A stretch of DNA of 64,000 bases. It comes from Acidovorax sp. KKS102. Lineage in GTDB: Bacteria > Pseudomonadota > Gammaproteobacteria > Burkholderiales > Burkholderiaceae_C. The notes under the pieces were generated by a model, which was not told the origin of the DNA, did no database searches, and saw only the letters and a list, made by a program, of their open reading frames with translations. The stretch is taken from positions 2,542,001 to 2,606,000 of the forward strand of contig NC_018708.1 of NCBI RefSeq assembly GCF_000302535.1. The letters are read 5' to 3'. This document shows positions 1 through 9,268 of the stretch, piece after piece. Each line of letters opens with the position of its first letter. The stretch's first letter is position 1. A program made the position numbers and the translations under genes.

Positions 1-1578
1 AGGTGCAGGCGTGCCGGCACCGCTGCTGCCAGCGGCCCAGGCGCGCAACACGGCATAGCTGCGCCAGGGGCGCCAGGCTTGCGAGGCTTCTTGCGCCGCG
101 CGTGCCGGGTTTTTGTGCTGCTGTACCCCCAGCGCTTTGTGCAGCGCCACGTCACCGGCCGGAAAGGCGTCGGGCCAGCGCAGCACCCGCATGGCGATGT
201 ACTGCGCCGTCCAGTCGCCAATACCGGGCAGGGCGCACAGGGCAGCAGTGGTGCTGGGCACGTCGGCGCCCGCATGCAGGGCCAGGGCGCCGCTGTCCAC
301 TGCGCGGGCCAGCGCCACGATGGCCGCCTGCCGCTGGCGCACGATGCCCAACTGGCCCAGCGTGTCGCCATCGGCGCGGGCCAGGGTGGCTGCGGTGGGG
401 AACAGCCGGTGCAGCTCGGGCCAGGGCGTGGCGATGGGCTCGCCCAGCCGCTCCACCAGCCGCTGGCCCAGCGTGCGCGCGGCTGCCACGGTGATCTGCT
501 GGCCCAGCACGGCGCGCACGGCCAGCTCAAAGCCGTCAAACGCGCCGGGCACACGCAGGCCGTCGCCATCCGGGAAATGCGGATGCAGCACGGCGTTGAT
601 GGCCGCCGGGTCGGCGTCCAGGTCCAGCATGGCACGCACGCGGCGGATGACCAGCGGCAGCACCGGGTACAGGCTGTCGCTGGTCTGCAGCAGCACTTGG
701 TGGCGCGTCACGTCAAAGCGGGCGCTGAACCAGCCCGTGGATTCCGTGGGCTGGCCTGCGCTGCCCGAGGCCGGATGATGCAGGCGCACTGTGCGGCGCA
801 AGGTGGCCTCCTGGGGCAGCACCCATTCCACCCCGTGGAACTGGCGCCGCTCAAAAAACGCCAGCAGCGCTGCCACATCGAATGGTGGCCGCCACGCCAG
901 GCGCAGCGTGCTGCTGGCTCCAGGCCCGTCTGCGTGGACGGGCGCCGCTCCACGGCGGCGCAGCTGGGTGGGGTTGAGGCCATAGTGGCCCACAAAGGCT
1001 GCGTTGAACCGCCGCACGCTGGCGAACCCGCTGGCCAGCGCCACCTGCGTCACGGGCATCGCGGTGTCGGTGAGCAGTTGCTTGGCCGTGAGCAGCCGCC
1101 GCGTCTGCAGGTATTGCAGCGGCGATACGCCCAGGGCGGATTCAAAAATGCGGCGCAGATGCCGGTCGCTCACGCCCAGCCGCTCGGCCAGGCGGGCCAC
1201 GGTGGCGCTCCCCTCGCCGGGTGCGGCCGGTGTGGGCCAGAGGTCGGGGGCATCCAGCAGGCGCACGGCCTGCTGCACCAGGATGCCGCTGGCGGCTTGC
1301 ACCGACCACGCCATCGCCTGGGGGGCCAGCTCGGGCCGGCAGCGCAGGCAGGGGCGAAACCCGGCGCTTTCGGCCTGCGCTGCCAGCGCAAAAAACCGGC
1401 AGTTTTCGCGCCGGGGTGTGCGCACGGCGCAGACAGGGCGGCAGTAGATGCCGGTGGACGTCACCCCGGTGAAAAAATGCCCGTCAAACCGCGCATCGCG
1501 CGCCTGCAGCGCCAGGTAGCGGCCTTCGTCGGCTGCCGTGTCGGCGGTAGGGTTGGAGGGCAGGGCGGTGGAGGTCAT
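1..1578 (-). CDS. alkA: Ada-type Zn/AraC domain fused to AlkA-type DNA glycosylase (3' end beyond window)
   Basis: The reading frame is open from an ATG at 1578 to the left edge (526 codons, no stop). Residues 1-90 carry the Ada N-terminal zinc module: C46 and C50 in YCRPVC, then C77 and C80 in CLRC; C46 matches the methyl-accepting Cys of Ada. An AraC-type helix-turn-helix follows at about residues 110-200. The C-terminal half is an AlkA/HhH-GPD glycosylase, with the hairpin LPGIGDWTAQYIAMR near 450-465 and catalytic Asp D476 in AGDVAL. Known members sense methyl-phosphotriesters, activate transcription and excise 3-methyladenine. It is transcribed away from algC. An in-frame ATG at 1590 is an alternative start. 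The fusion architecture is known in proteobacteria. Confidence 0.9.
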   Translation of the reverse strand, partial: MTSTALPSNPTADTAADEGRYLALQARDARFDGHFFTGVTSTGIYCRPVCAVRTPRRENCRFFALAAQAESAGFRPCLRCRPELAPQAMAWSVQAASGILVQQAVRLLDAPDLWPTPAAPGEGSATVARLAERLGVSDRHLRRIFESALGVSPLQYLQTRRLLTAKQLLTDTAMPVTQVALASGFASVRRFNAAFVGHYGLNPTQLRRRGAAPVHADGPGASSTLRLAWRPPFDVAALLAFFERRQFHGVEWVLPQEATLRRTVRLHHPASGSAGQPTESTGWFSARFDVTRHQVLLQTSDSLYPVLPLVIRRVRAMLDLDADPAAINAVLHPHFPDGDGLRVPGAFDGFELAVRAVLGQQITVAAARTLGQRLVERLGEPIATPWPELHRLFPTAATLARADGDTLGQLGIVRQRQAAIVALARAVDSGALALHAGADVPSTTAALCALPGIGDWTAQYIAMRVLRWPDAFPAGDVALHKALGVQQHKNPARAAQEASQAWRPWRSYAVLRAWAAGSSGAGTPAP

Positions 1579-1695
1579 GGGCCAGATCATAGGAGCCTGG
1601 CGCCCGGCCACTGGCCGTTTTCGGACCTGTGCCTTGGGCGGGTGTGGGGCTGGCGCCTGCGGCATCGACTGACAAACACCGGCGAGGCCGCCGCC

Positions 1696-1701
1696 TACAA
1701 T
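1696..1701 (+). promoter_or_regulatory. Putative -10 box (TACAAT) upstream of algC
   Basis: TACAAT lies 40 bases before the chosen algC start. No good -35 is visible at the usual spacing (CTGACA at 1669 is 21 bases away). The ATG at 1700 lies inside this hexamer, so it is unlikely to be the translation start if the promoter is real. Confidence 0.35.
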
Positions 1702-1741
1702 GCAGCGGACTTTTCAACCCCTCCGCGAAAGGCCCCCCTGC

Positions 1742-3130
1742 GTGCAACCGACCCCCGCCATCTTCAAAGCCTATGACATCCGCGGCATCGTGCCGTCCAC
1801 CCTGAACGAAGACGTGGCCCTGGGCCTGGGCCGGGCCTTTGGCACGGCAGCCCGTGCAGAAGGGCAGACCACCGTGGCGGTGGGGCGGGATGGCCGCCTG
1901 TCAGGCCCCGCCATGTCGGCGGCGCTGATCCAGGGGCTGGTGGAGGCGGGCATCGAGGTGATCGACGTGGGCCTGGTCACCACGCCGTTGCTCTACTTTG
2001 CGGCCAGCACGCTGTGCAGCAGTGGCATCCAGGTCACGGGCAGCCACAACCCCAAGGACTACAACGGCTTCAAGATGGTCCTGAACGGCCGCGCCATCTA
2101 TGGCGACGAAATCCAGGCCCTGCGCCGCACCATGGAGCAGGAAAGCTGGCAGCTGGTGCCCGGCGGCGCGGTGCGCCATGTGGATGTGCTGCCTGCGTAC
2201 CGCGAGCGCATTGTGGGCGATGTGAAGCTGGCCCGCCCCCTCAAGATCGTGGTGGACTGCGGCAACGGCATTGCCGGCGCCTCGGCGCCCGCCATCTTCC
2301 GGGCGCTGGGCTGCGAGGTAACCGAGCTGTACTCCGAGGTGGACGGCAACTTCCCCAACCACCACCCTGATCCGAGCAAGCCCGAAAACCTGCGCGACCT
2401 GATCGAGGCCCTGAAGACCAGCGACGCCGAACTGGGCCTGGCCTTTGACGGCGACGGCGACCGCCTGGGCATCGTCACCAAGGACGGCACCAACATCTTC
2501 CCCGACCGCCAGATGATGCTGTTTGCGCAAGACGTGCTCTCGCGCGTGCCGGGCGGCGAAATCATCTTCGACGTAAAGTGCACCCAGCGCCTGGCCCCCG
2601 CGATTGCGGCGGCCGGTGGCGTGCCGGTGATGTTCAAGACCGGCCACTCGCTGATCAAAGCGCGCATGAAGGAGACGAACTCTCCCCTGGGCGGCGAGAT
2701 GAGCGGCCACATCTTCTTCAAGGAGCGCTGGTACGGCTTTGACGACGGCACCTATGCCGGCTGCCGCCTGCTGGAGATCCTGAGCCGCAGCAGCGACCCG
2801 AGCGCCGTGCTGAACGCGCTGCCCACCAGTTTTTCGACCCCCGAGTTGAACGTGGCCTGTGCAGAAGGCGAGCCACACCGCCTGACGGCCGAGCTGCAGT
2901 CCCTGGCCGCAGAGACCTTTGCCGCGCCCGCCGCCATCAGCAGCATCGACGGCTTGCGCGTGGACTGGCCCGATGGCTTTGGCCTGATCCGCGCCAGCAA
3001 CACCACCCCCGTGCTGGTGCTGCGCTTTGAGGGCCACACCCCCGAAGCCCTGGCCCGCATCGAGGCTGCCATGCTGGCTCTGCTGCACCGGGTCAAACCC
3101 GACGCCCATGTGGGCGCAGCCAGCCACTGA
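1742..3130 (+). CDS. algC: Phosphomannomutase / phosphoglucomutase
   Basis: This 462-residue alpha-D-phosphohexomutase interconverts mannose or glucose 6-phosphate and 1-phosphate, feeding LPS and exopolysaccharide sugar-nucleotide synthesis in the cytoplasm. The catalytic phosphoserine loop is TGSHNP with S101. The metal-binding loop is DGDGDR at residues 236-241. The sugar-binding GEMSGH motif and the C-terminal phosphate-binding domain (RASNTTP) are present. Length matches AlgC of Pseudomonas (about 463). I chose the GTG at 1742, which has a GAAAGG-like ribosome site; the ATG at 1700 overlaps a -10 box. Neighbouring waaA fits an envelope role. Confidence 0.93.
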   Translation: MQPTPAIFKAYDIRGIVPSTLNEDVALGLGRAFGTAARAEGQTTVAVGRDGRLSGPAMSAALIQGLVEAGIEVIDVGLVTTPLLYFAASTLCSSGIQVTGSHNPKDYNGFKMVLNGRAIYGDEIQALRRTMEQESWQLVPGGAVRHVDVLPAYRERIVGDVKLARPLKIVVDCGNGIAGASAPAIFRALGCEVTELYSEVDGNFPNHHPDPSKPENLRDLIEALKTSDAELGLAFDGDGDRLGIVTKDGTNIFPDRQMMLFAQDVLSRVPGGEIIFDVKCTQRLAPAIAAAGGVPVMFKTGHSLIKARMKETNSPLGGEMSGHIFFKERWYGFDDGTYAGCRLLEILSRSSDPSAVLNALPTSFSTPELNVACAEGEPHRLTAELQSLAAETFAAPAAISSIDGLRVDWPDGFGLIRASNTTPVLVLRFEGHTPEALARIEAAMLALLHRVKPDAHVGAASH

Positions 3131-3150
3131 CATTGCCTGCCGCACGCCCG

Positions 3151-3936
3151 ATGCTCTCGCTCTCCACCCCCCTGTGTGTCGCCGCCGCCCAGACGCCGTC
3201 GGTGCCCGGCGATCTCCAGCGCAACCTGCAAACGCACCTGACCTGCGTGCGGGCCGCTGCCCATCAGGGCGTGCAACTGCTGCAGTTCCCGGAGCTGTCG
3301 CTCATCGGCTACGAGCCTTCGCTCATGGCCGACCATGTGCTGACGGCCGACCACCCCGTGCTGGCAGCCTTGCGCCAGGCGGCCCAGAGCCATGGCATGG
3401 CGCTGGTGGTGGGTGCTCCGGCAGCGCCGGTGGAGGCAGGCGCACTACCCGCCATTGGAGCCTGGCTGCTGGGGCCGGATGGCAGCGTGGCGCTGTACCG
3501 CAAGCGCCATCTGCACGACAGCGAAGAACAATTTGCCAGCGCGGGCTCGGACGACGCACAGGTGCAGCTGGTGGCGGGCGAGCCCACGGCACTGGCCGTG
3601 TGCGCCGACATCACCCACCCCGAGCATGCCCAGGCCGCCCGTGGCGCTGGCGCAGCGCTGTATGCAGCGGGCGTGCTGATTTCTGAGAAGGCCTACGCAG
3701 CGGAATCGGCCATGCTGGAAGGCTACGCGCGCGACCACGACATGGCCGTACTCGCGGCCAACTACAGCGGCACGTCCGGTGGCTACGTGAGTGCGGGGCG
3801 CAGCGCCTTTTGGGCGCCCGGTGGCCGCTGTGTGGTGGCTGCGCCGGATGACGCGCCCTGCATCGTCTGGGCTGCGCGCAGCGACAGCGACAGCGGCTGG
3901 GCGGGTGGTGTGCTCAGCGTGTCTGTGCCTGCATGA
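3151..3936 (+). CDS. Nitrilase-superfamily carbon-nitrogen hydrolase
   Basis: A 261-residue cytoplasmic amidohydrolase of the nitrilase superfamily. The Glu-Lys-Cys triad is visible: E48 in FPELSLIGYEP, K118 in YRKRHLHDSEE and C151 in AVCADITHPEHA. Length and the single domain match omega-amidase or N-carbamoyl-amide type members rather than true nitrilases. The substrate cannot be read from the sequence. It follows algC by 20 bases and its TGA overlaps the ATG of waaA by 4 bases, so the three genes are probably cotranscribed. The ATG at 3151 is preferred to a TTG at 3133, which lies 2 bases after the algC stop. Confidence 0.85.
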   Translation: MLSLSTPLCVAAAQTPSVPGDLQRNLQTHLTCVRAAAHQGVQLLQFPELSLIGYEPSLMADHVLTADHPVLAALRQAAQSHGMALVVGAPAAPVEAGALPAIGAWLLGPDGSVALYRKRHLHDSEEQFASAGSDDAQVQLVAGEPTALAVCADITHPEHAQAARGAGAALYAAGVLISEKAYAAESAMLEGYARDHDMAVLAANYSGTSGGYVSAGRSAFWAPGGRCVVAAPDDAPCIVWAARSDSDSGWAGGVLSVSVPA

Positions 3937-5306
3937 ACGTCGCGCGGGCCCTGTATTCGCTGCTGACCTGGAGCGCGCAGCCGCTGCTGCGCCGCAAGCT
4001 GCGCCGCCGTGCGGTGGCCGAGCCAGGGTACGCCCACGCGGTGGGCGAGCGCTTTGGTCGCTACCCGGCCCCCATCGACAGCCTGATGCCCCACAGCAGC
4101 ACCGACCCGCTGGGCCGGTTTGTGTGGGTGCATGCGGTGTCGCTGGGCGAAACCCGGGCCGCCGCCATCTTGCTGGCTCAATTGCGCGAACAGCTGCCGG
4201 GCATGCGCCTGCTGCTCACCCACGGCACCGCCACGGGGCGGGCCGAGGGCGAAAAGCTGCTGCTGCCCGGTGACGTGCAGGTGTGGCAGCCCTGGGACAC
4301 ACCGGGTGCGGTGGGGCGCTTCCTGCGCAAGTTCCGCCCGGCCATCGGCATCCTGATGGAAACCGAGGTGTGGCCCAACCTGGTGGCGGGCTGCCGGCAG
4401 CGGCGCATTCCGCTGGTGCTGGCGAATGCACGCTTCAACGAAACATCGCTGCGCAAGGCGCAGCGCCTGTCGGCCCTGGCGCGACCCGCCTACGCAGGGC
4501 TCACGGCCGTCTGGGCCCAGACCCAGGAGGACGCCACGCGGCTCGCAGCCATCGGTGCGCCGGTGCGTGGCGTGCTGGGCAACCTCAAGTTCGACGTGGT
4601 GCCCGACGCACAACTGCTGGAGCGGGGCCGCGAGTGGCGCACCCGCACCGGCCGCCCCGTGGTGTTGCTGGCCAGCAGCCGCGAGGGCGAAGAGACCATG
4701 TGGCTGGAGCAGATCCAGAAAATACGACAAAAATCGCCCCAAGCGCTAGTGGATCATGCCCCTGCAGCTATCAATAGTGAAGCGTCTGGCGATGGTCTGC
4801 CGCCCGTGCAATGGCTCATCGTGCCGCGCCACCCGCAGCGGTTTGACGAGGTGCACCAGTTGCTGCAGCGCGCAGGCCTGTCGGTGTCGCGCCGCAGCAC
4901 CTGGGCCGCAGCGCCTGGAGCGGCTGACGTGTGGCTGGGAGACTCGATCGGCGAAATGGCGCTGTATTATGGCTTGGCCGATGTGGCCTTGCTGGGTGGG
5001 AGTTTTGCACCGCTGGGCGGCCAGAACCTGATCGAGGCGGCCGCCTGCGGTTGCCCTGTGGTGCTGGGCCCGCACACCTTCAACTTTGCCGAGGCGGCCG
5101 AACTGGCGTGCGCGGCGGGGGCTGCCCAGCGGGTGCCTGACCTTGCGCAAGGGATGGCCCAGGCTACAGCGCTGGCAGAGGATGCCCGCGCGCATGAAGA
5201 GGCCAGCGAGCGGGCCACACGCTTTGCCGCCACGCATCGCGGGGCCGCGCAAGCCACGGCCCGCGCCATTGTGGCGATGGTGCAGCCCGAGGGGGGCCTG
5301 CACTAG
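3933..5306 (+). CDS. waaA: 3-deoxy-D-manno-octulosonic acid (Kdo) transferase
   Basis: A 457-residue GT-B glycosyltransferase (GT30) that adds Kdo to lipid IV-A at the inner membrane, an essential step of LPS core synthesis. Seen: an N-terminal membrane-proximal segment, the WVHAVSLGETRAA acceptor-site motif containing the catalytic Glu, the METEVWPN block, and the C-terminal nucleotide-sugar motif LLGGSFAPLGGQNLIEAAA. The family is usually about 420-430 residues. The excess is explained by an insertion at about residues 267-287 coming from a copy of the dispersed repeat (4730-4786), lying between the two Rossmann domains. The start overlaps the upstream stop by 4 bases. Confidence 0.93.
   Translation: MNVARALYSLLTWSAQPLLRRKLRRRAVAEPGYAHAVGERFGRYPAPIDSLMPHSSTDPLGRFVWVHAVSLGETRAAAILLAQLREQLPGMRLLLTHGTATGRAEGEKLLLPGDVQVWQPWDTPGAVGRFLRKFRPAIGILMETEVWPNLVAGCRQRRIPLVLANARFNETSLRKAQRLSALARPAYAGLTAVWAQTQEDATRLAAIGAPVRGVLGNLKFDVVPDAQLLERGREWRTRTGRPVVLLASSREGEETMWLEQIQKIRQKSPQALVDHAPAAINSEASGDGLPPVQWLIVPRHPQRFDEVHQLLQRAGLSVSRRSTWAAAPGAADVWLGDSIGEMALYYGLADVALLGGSFAPLGGQNLIEAAACGCPVVLGPHTFNFAEAAELACAAGAAQRVPDLAQGMAQATALAEDARAHEEASERATRFAATHRGAAQATARAIVAMVQPEGGLH
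4730..4786 (+). repeat. Dispersed AGCTAT repeat, copy 1 (inside waaA)
   Basis: One copy of a repeat of about 55 bp with the pattern AAGCGCTAGTGG...GCAGCTATCAATAGTGA. It is read in frame and adds roughly 19 residues to WaaA. Other copies lie at 23879, 27905, 31242, 34370, 46629, 50249, 55776 and 60781. Confidence 0.75.
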
Positions 5307-5333
5307 GCTTCAGCAGCAGTTCACACACCGGAT

Positions 5334-5352
5334 GCACCCCGGCGCGGGGTGC
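5334..5352. terminator. Stem-loop between convergent waaA and tolC-like genes
   Basis: GCACCCC and GGGGTGC form a perfect 7-bp stem around a 5-base loop between the two convergent stop codons. No T-run follows, so it could be a bidirectional, weak or Rho-assisted terminator. Confidence 0.45.
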
Positions 5353-5361
5353 AAGGCTCTG

Positions 5362-6696
5362 TTACTTGGCCAGCAGTGCGTTGACCGCTTCGATGTCCTG
5401 CTGCGACAGCGTGCCCGCCGCCTGGCGCAGCTTGAGGCCGCCCAGCAGCACGTTGTAGCGGGCCTGGGCCAGGTCACGCTTGGTCTGATAGAGCTGGCTT
5501 TGGGCGTTGAGCACGTCGATGTTGATCCGCACACCCACCTGGTAGCCCAGCTTGTTGGCGTCCAGCGCGCTCTGGCTGGAGGCTTCGGCTGCTTCCAGGG
5601 CCTGCACCTGGCCCTGGCCGGACTGCACGCCGTAGAACGCGGCGCGCGTGGCCTGGGCCACGTTGCGGCGGGTGGTCTCCAGGTCGGCTTCGGCCTTGGT
5701 TTCCAGCGCCAGGGTTTCCTTCACGCGGTTTTGCACGGCAAAGCCGGCAAACAGGGGCAGGTTTAGCGCCACGCCCACGCTGGCGGCATTGCTGCGGGCC
5801 GTGACGCCGGGCGAGGTGATGGTGCCGTGCAGGTTGCGCGTGACGTTGTAGCCCGCCTGCAGGTCCACCGTGGGCAGGTGGCCGGTTTCGGCCTTTTTGG
5901 TTTCCAGTCGCGCAATATCCAGGGCAATGGCAGCCTGGCGCACGCCGGGCTGCTGGTCGCGGGCGGTATCCACCCAGGTGGTGAGGTTGTCAGGCACCAC
6001 GCTGGGCAGTTGCACGGGCAGGGCCAGGGGCAGGGGCTTGGTGCCGGTGATGCCGACCAGCTGGTCCAGCGCCAGGCGTTTCACGCGCAGGTCGTTTTCG
6101 GCAGCGATCTCCTGGGCAATCACCAGGTCGTAGCGGGCCTGGGCCTCACGCGAGTCGGTCACCGTGGTGGTGCCGACTTCAAAATTGCGCTTGGCAGCGG
6201 CCAGTTGCTCGGACACGGCGGCCTTTTGGGCCTGCACAAAGGTGAGGGTGTCTTGCGCCGCCAGTACATCAAAGTAGGCTTGGCTCACCCGCACCAGCAG
6301 GTCTTGCGTGGCTGCGTCCAGCTGCGCCTGGGCCACGTCCACGCCGCGCTGGCCTTGCTCCAGCGTGATGCGGTTGGCGGGGCGGTACAGCGGCTGCGAG
6401 GCGTTGATGCCCACCGTCTGCGCCGTACCGGTGTTCTCGATCTTGGGTTTGCTCAGCTCCACGTTGGAGCGGGTAAGACCCCCGGTCAGTGCTGCCGAAG
6501 GCAGCAGGCCGGCGCGGGCCTGGTCGGCCTTGCGGGCCGCGGCATCCAGCTGCGCACGCGCCGATTGCCAGGCCGTGTCATAGATACGGGCGGATTCCAC
6601 CAGCTCCAGCAGGCTCTGCGCCTGGGCGGGCGCACACAGCGCTGCGCCCAGCGCCAGGGACAGGATGGACAGGGACAGGGGCCTAAACGGTGTCAT
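5362..6696 (-). CDS. tolC: TolC-family outer membrane efflux protein
   Basis: A 444-residue TolC/OprM-fold protein, a trimeric outer membrane channel for type I secretion and RND or MFS efflux. A Sec signal peptide is clear (hydrophobic core SLSILSLALGAALC, cleavage after APAQA). Two repeated OEP halves with long amphipathic helices follow, including LYRPANRITLEQGQRGVDVAQ and the mirrored LYQTKRDLAQARYNVLLGGLKL near the C-terminus. It is last in a minus-strand run after the methyltransferase and rhodanese genes. The RND operon 4 kb upstream has no outer membrane partner of its own, so this channel could serve it; that is inference. Confidence 0.9.
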   Translation of the reverse strand: MTPFRPLSLSILSLALGAALCAPAQAQSLLELVESARIYDTAWQSARAQLDAAARKADQARAGLLPSAALTGGLTRSNVELSKPKIENTGTAQTVGINASQPLYRPANRITLEQGQRGVDVAQAQLDAATQDLLVRVSQAYFDVLAAQDTLTFVQAQKAAVSEQLAAAKRNFEVGTTTVTDSREAQARYDLVIAQEIAAENDLRVKRLALDQLVGITGTKPLPLALPVQLPSVVPDNLTTWVDTARDQQPGVRQAAIALDIARLETKKAETGHLPTVDLQAGYNVTRNLHGTITSPGVTARSNAASVGVALNLPLFAGFAVQNRVKETLALETKAEADLETTRRNVAQATRAAFYGVQSGQGQVQALEAAEASSQSALDANKLGYQVGVRINIDVLNAQSQLYQTKRDLAQARYNVLLGGLKLRQAAGTLSQQDIEAVNALLAK

Positions 6697-6798
6697 CGGG
6701 GGGTCCTTCGGAAGAGTCTGCGAATCGAATCAGGGCGGGCAACGGCGGGCAGCATGGGGCCACAAGCTGAAAAGTGCGGTCCATACAACCCCATGGCA

Positions 6799-7140
6799 TC
6801 AGTAGCGCGGCACGGCCGGGTCGCTTTCGTGCGACCAGGCGTCGATGCCACCGGTGATATTGGCCAGATGCTCGAACCCGTGGTGCTGCAAGAACGAGGC
6901 CACGCGCAGGCTGCGGGCGCCGTGGTGGCACAGGCAGGCGATGGGACGCGCGGGGTCCAGCTCCGCCAGGCGCGCGGGCAACTCGCCCATGGGGATGGCC
7001 ACCAGCTCAAACCCGTCGGCGCGCACACTGGCGGTCTGCAGCTCCCAGGGCTCACGCACGTCCAGCACCAGAGGCCGGCTGCCTTCCGGCGCGGAGGCAA
7101 ACCAGGCAGACAGCTGGGCGGGGCGGACGTGATCGATCAT
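6799..7140 (-). CDS. Rhodanese-domain sulfurtransferase
   Basis: A 113-residue single-domain rhodanese. It contains LDVREPWEL near the N-terminus and the active-site loop CLCHHGARSLRVA, whose second Cys is at the persulfide-forming position. Such proteins move sulfane sulfur in the cytoplasm. The ATG at 7140 is chosen because CGGAG lies 7 bases upstream; an upstream non-ATG start at 7158 is possible. It lies 33 bases after the methyltransferase gene and 102 bases before the TolC-like gene on the same strand. Confidence 0.85.
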   Translation of the reverse strand: MIDHVRPAQLSAWFASAPEGSRPLVLDVREPWELQTASVRADGFELVAIPMGELPARLAELDPARPIACLCHHGARSLRVASFLQHHGFEHLANITGGIDAWSHESDPAVPRY

Positions 7141-7173
7141 GCAAAACTCCGAAGACAACCGAAGGGCGGGGGG

Positions 7174-7887
7174 TCAGAACGTGAAGCCAGAGGGCTCGGG
7201 GAAGTTCACCAGGCGCGGCGCGATGGTGTCCCACGGCGACGTGGTCTCAAAGCGGTCGCCGGTGCGGCGGGTAACGGTGAAACGCATCACGGGCTCGCTG
7301 CCCACGATGGCGCCCAGGCGGCCACCGTCGCGCAGAAGGGCCAGCAGGTGGCTGGGCACTTCGGCCACGGAGCCGCTGAGCACGATCACGTCGAACGGGC
7401 CGTCCGGGATCGCATCGCGGGCACCGTCGCCCTGGCGCACGTCGGCGTTTTGCACGCCGGCATCGCGCAGGTTCTCACGGGCCATTTCGGCCAGTTCTGC
7501 GTTGATTTCGAGCGACACCACGCGCTCTGCGCGCGCGGCCAGCAAGGCGGCCATGTAGCCCGAGCCGGCGCCGATTTCGAGCACGCGGTCGGTGGGCAAA
7601 ATCCGCAGGTCTTGCAGGATGCGCGCTTCCACGCGGGGCTGCAGCATGCTGTGGCCCTTGCGGACGGCCTCTTCGGCGTCATTGCCCAGCAGCGGGACTT
7701 CAATGTCCATGAAGGCCATGCTGCGGTAGGCAGGGGGCACAAAGTCTTCGCGGCGCACCACGGCCAGCAGGTCCAGCACGTCGGCATCGAGCACGTTCCA
7801 GGGGCGGATCTGCTGCTCGATCATGTTGTAGCGGGCCTGGGCGACGGGGTCGCTGATGTTGGCGGACGTGTTCAGGGGCAGGTTCAT
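7174..7887 (-). CDS. pcm: Protein-L-isoaspartate O-methyltransferase family protein
   Basis: A 237-residue class I SAM-dependent methyltransferase of the Pcm family. SAM motif I is VLEIGAGSGYMAALLA, with the acidic VVSLEIN after it and FDVIVLSGSVAEVP as the post-motif region. The N-terminal segment MIEQQIRPWNVLD is typical of the alphaproteobacterial and betaproteobacterial Pcm-like branch. In that branch repair of isoaspartyl residues is assumed more often than shown. It is the first gene of the pcm - rhodanese - tolC run. The start ATG at 7887 follows a purine-rich GGAGAAAT. Confidence 0.85.
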   Translation of the reverse strand: MNLPLNTSANISDPVAQARYNMIEQQIRPWNVLDADVLDLLAVVRREDFVPPAYRSMAFMDIEVPLLGNDAEEAVRKGHSMLQPRVEARILQDLRILPTDRVLEIGAGSGYMAALLAARAERVVSLEINAELAEMARENLRDAGVQNADVRQGDGARDAIPDGPFDVIVLSGSVAEVPSHLLALLRDGGRLGAIVGSEPVMRFTVTRRTGDRFETTSPWDTIAPRLVNFPEPSGFTF

Positions 7888-8504
7888 GGGATTTCTCCGT
7901 GGGGCAGATGCAAGGCCGATCGGGACGATCAGGACAAACCTTCGATTTTAGGCGCTGCCGGAGCGCGTCCCATCTTGCGAAGGGCCCACTGGGCCAAGTC
8001 GTCCATGTAGCAATACACCACCGGCACCACCACCAGGGTCAACAGGGAAGAGGTAATGACGCCGCCAATCACCGCCTGGCCCATGGGCGCGCGCTGTTCC
8101 GAGCCTTCGGACAACGCGAACGCCAGGGGCACCATGCCGAAGATCATGGCCAGCGTGGTCATGAGGATGGGGCGCAGCCGCACGCGCGCGGCCAGCAGCA
8201 GGGCATCGGCGCGGGGCAGTCCGGGCACGGTCTGGCCCTGGTCGTTCACATGCTCCTCGCGAGCGCGGATCGCAAAGTCCACCAGCAAGATGGCGTTCTT
8301 GGTCACCAGGCCCATCAGCATCACTACGCCAATGATGGAGAACATCGACAGCGTGGAGCGGAACATCAGCAGCGCCAGCACCACACCGATCAGCGTGAGC
8401 GGCAACGACGTCATGAGCGCCAGCGGCTGCAGGAAGCTCTTGAACTGGCTAGGGCGTGTTAACACTAATGGCGATCGTGGCGATTGCATCGGACAATCTC
8501 GGGC

Positions 8505-9268
8505 ATGGAGATCACGCCCGCACAATTCGCCACTATTGAGCACTGCCTGCCCAAGCAGCGTGGCAACGTCAGCCTGAGTAACCTGCAGGTGGTCAATGCG
8601 ATCCTCTATGTGGCCGAGCATGGCTGCAAGTGGCGCGGACTGCCCAAGCGCTTCGGCAACTGGCACACGATTTACACGCGTATGAACCGCTGGACCAAAG
8701 CAGGCGTCCTGGATCGCATGTTCGAGGAGTTACAGCGCGCGCAGGTCGTGCGCATCAAGATCGAGGCGGTCTCGCTGGACTCCACAAGCATCAAGGTCCA
8801 TCCCGACGGCACGGGGGCACTAAAAAAAACGGCCCACAAGCCATCGGAAAGTCCCGAGGCGGATGGAACACCAAGATTCATATGGTTGCCGCGGATGCTC
8901 GAACGGCCGTGACGTTCTGCCTCTCGCCTGGTCAGGCGCACGACGCGCCTGAAGGCCGGCGCCTGCTCAGCAGTCTTGGGCCGACCAGCAGACCAGTGCA
9001 CTTGTTGATGGACCGTGCCTACGAAGGCAACGAGACGCGGCAGCTGGCACTTGATCTGGGCTTCATTCCGGTTGTGCCACCCATGAGGACTCGGATCGAA
9101 CCTTGGGAGTACGACCGCGAGATGTACAAGCGTCGCAACGAGGTCGAGCGCTTGTTCCGTCGGCTCAAGGGCTATCGCCGCATCTTCTCGCGGTTCGAGA
9201 AACTCGACCTCATGTTCCTGGGCTTCATCAGCTTCGTCCTTGTCGCTGATGGACTTCGGATGTGTTAA
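8505..9268 (+). CDS. IS5-family transposase (two frames, -1 frameshift)
   Basis: Frame A starts at ATG 8505 with an N-terminal domain typical of IS5 transposases ([19 protein letters not shown]) and the first catalytic Asp in [11 protein letters not shown]. It ends at 8912. Frame B, one base back, continues the protein with HGGTKKN-type sequence, the second Asp in [10 protein letters not shown] and the Glu in [19 protein letters not shown], ending at a TAA (9266-9268) inside the right inverted repeat. Eight A residues at 8822-8829 at the junction provide an A AAA AAA slippery site. The fusion would be about 253 residues and catalyse cut-and-paste-type transposition. Confidence 0.88.
8822..8829 (+). 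promoter_or_regulatory. Predicted -1 programmed frameshift site in the transposase
   Basis: A run of eight A residues sits exactly where the two transposase frames overlap. The phase is right for A_AAA_AAA slippage from frame A into frame B, as known for two-frame IS5-family elements. Confidence 0.7.

Noticed and set aside
1700-1741. Upstream ATG for algC
   Set aside because: It overlaps a TACAAT hexamer and adds residues not conserved in the family; GTG 1742 has a ribosome site.
79-1776. A plus-strand open frame of about 565 codons
   Set aside because: It is antisense to the Ada/AlkA fusion, whose zinc Cys and catalytic Asp are all in place on the minus strand.
5827-8010. A plus-strand open frame of about 727 codons
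   Set aside because: It runs antisense through the TolC-like, rhodanese and methyltransferase genes and has no recognisable protein features.
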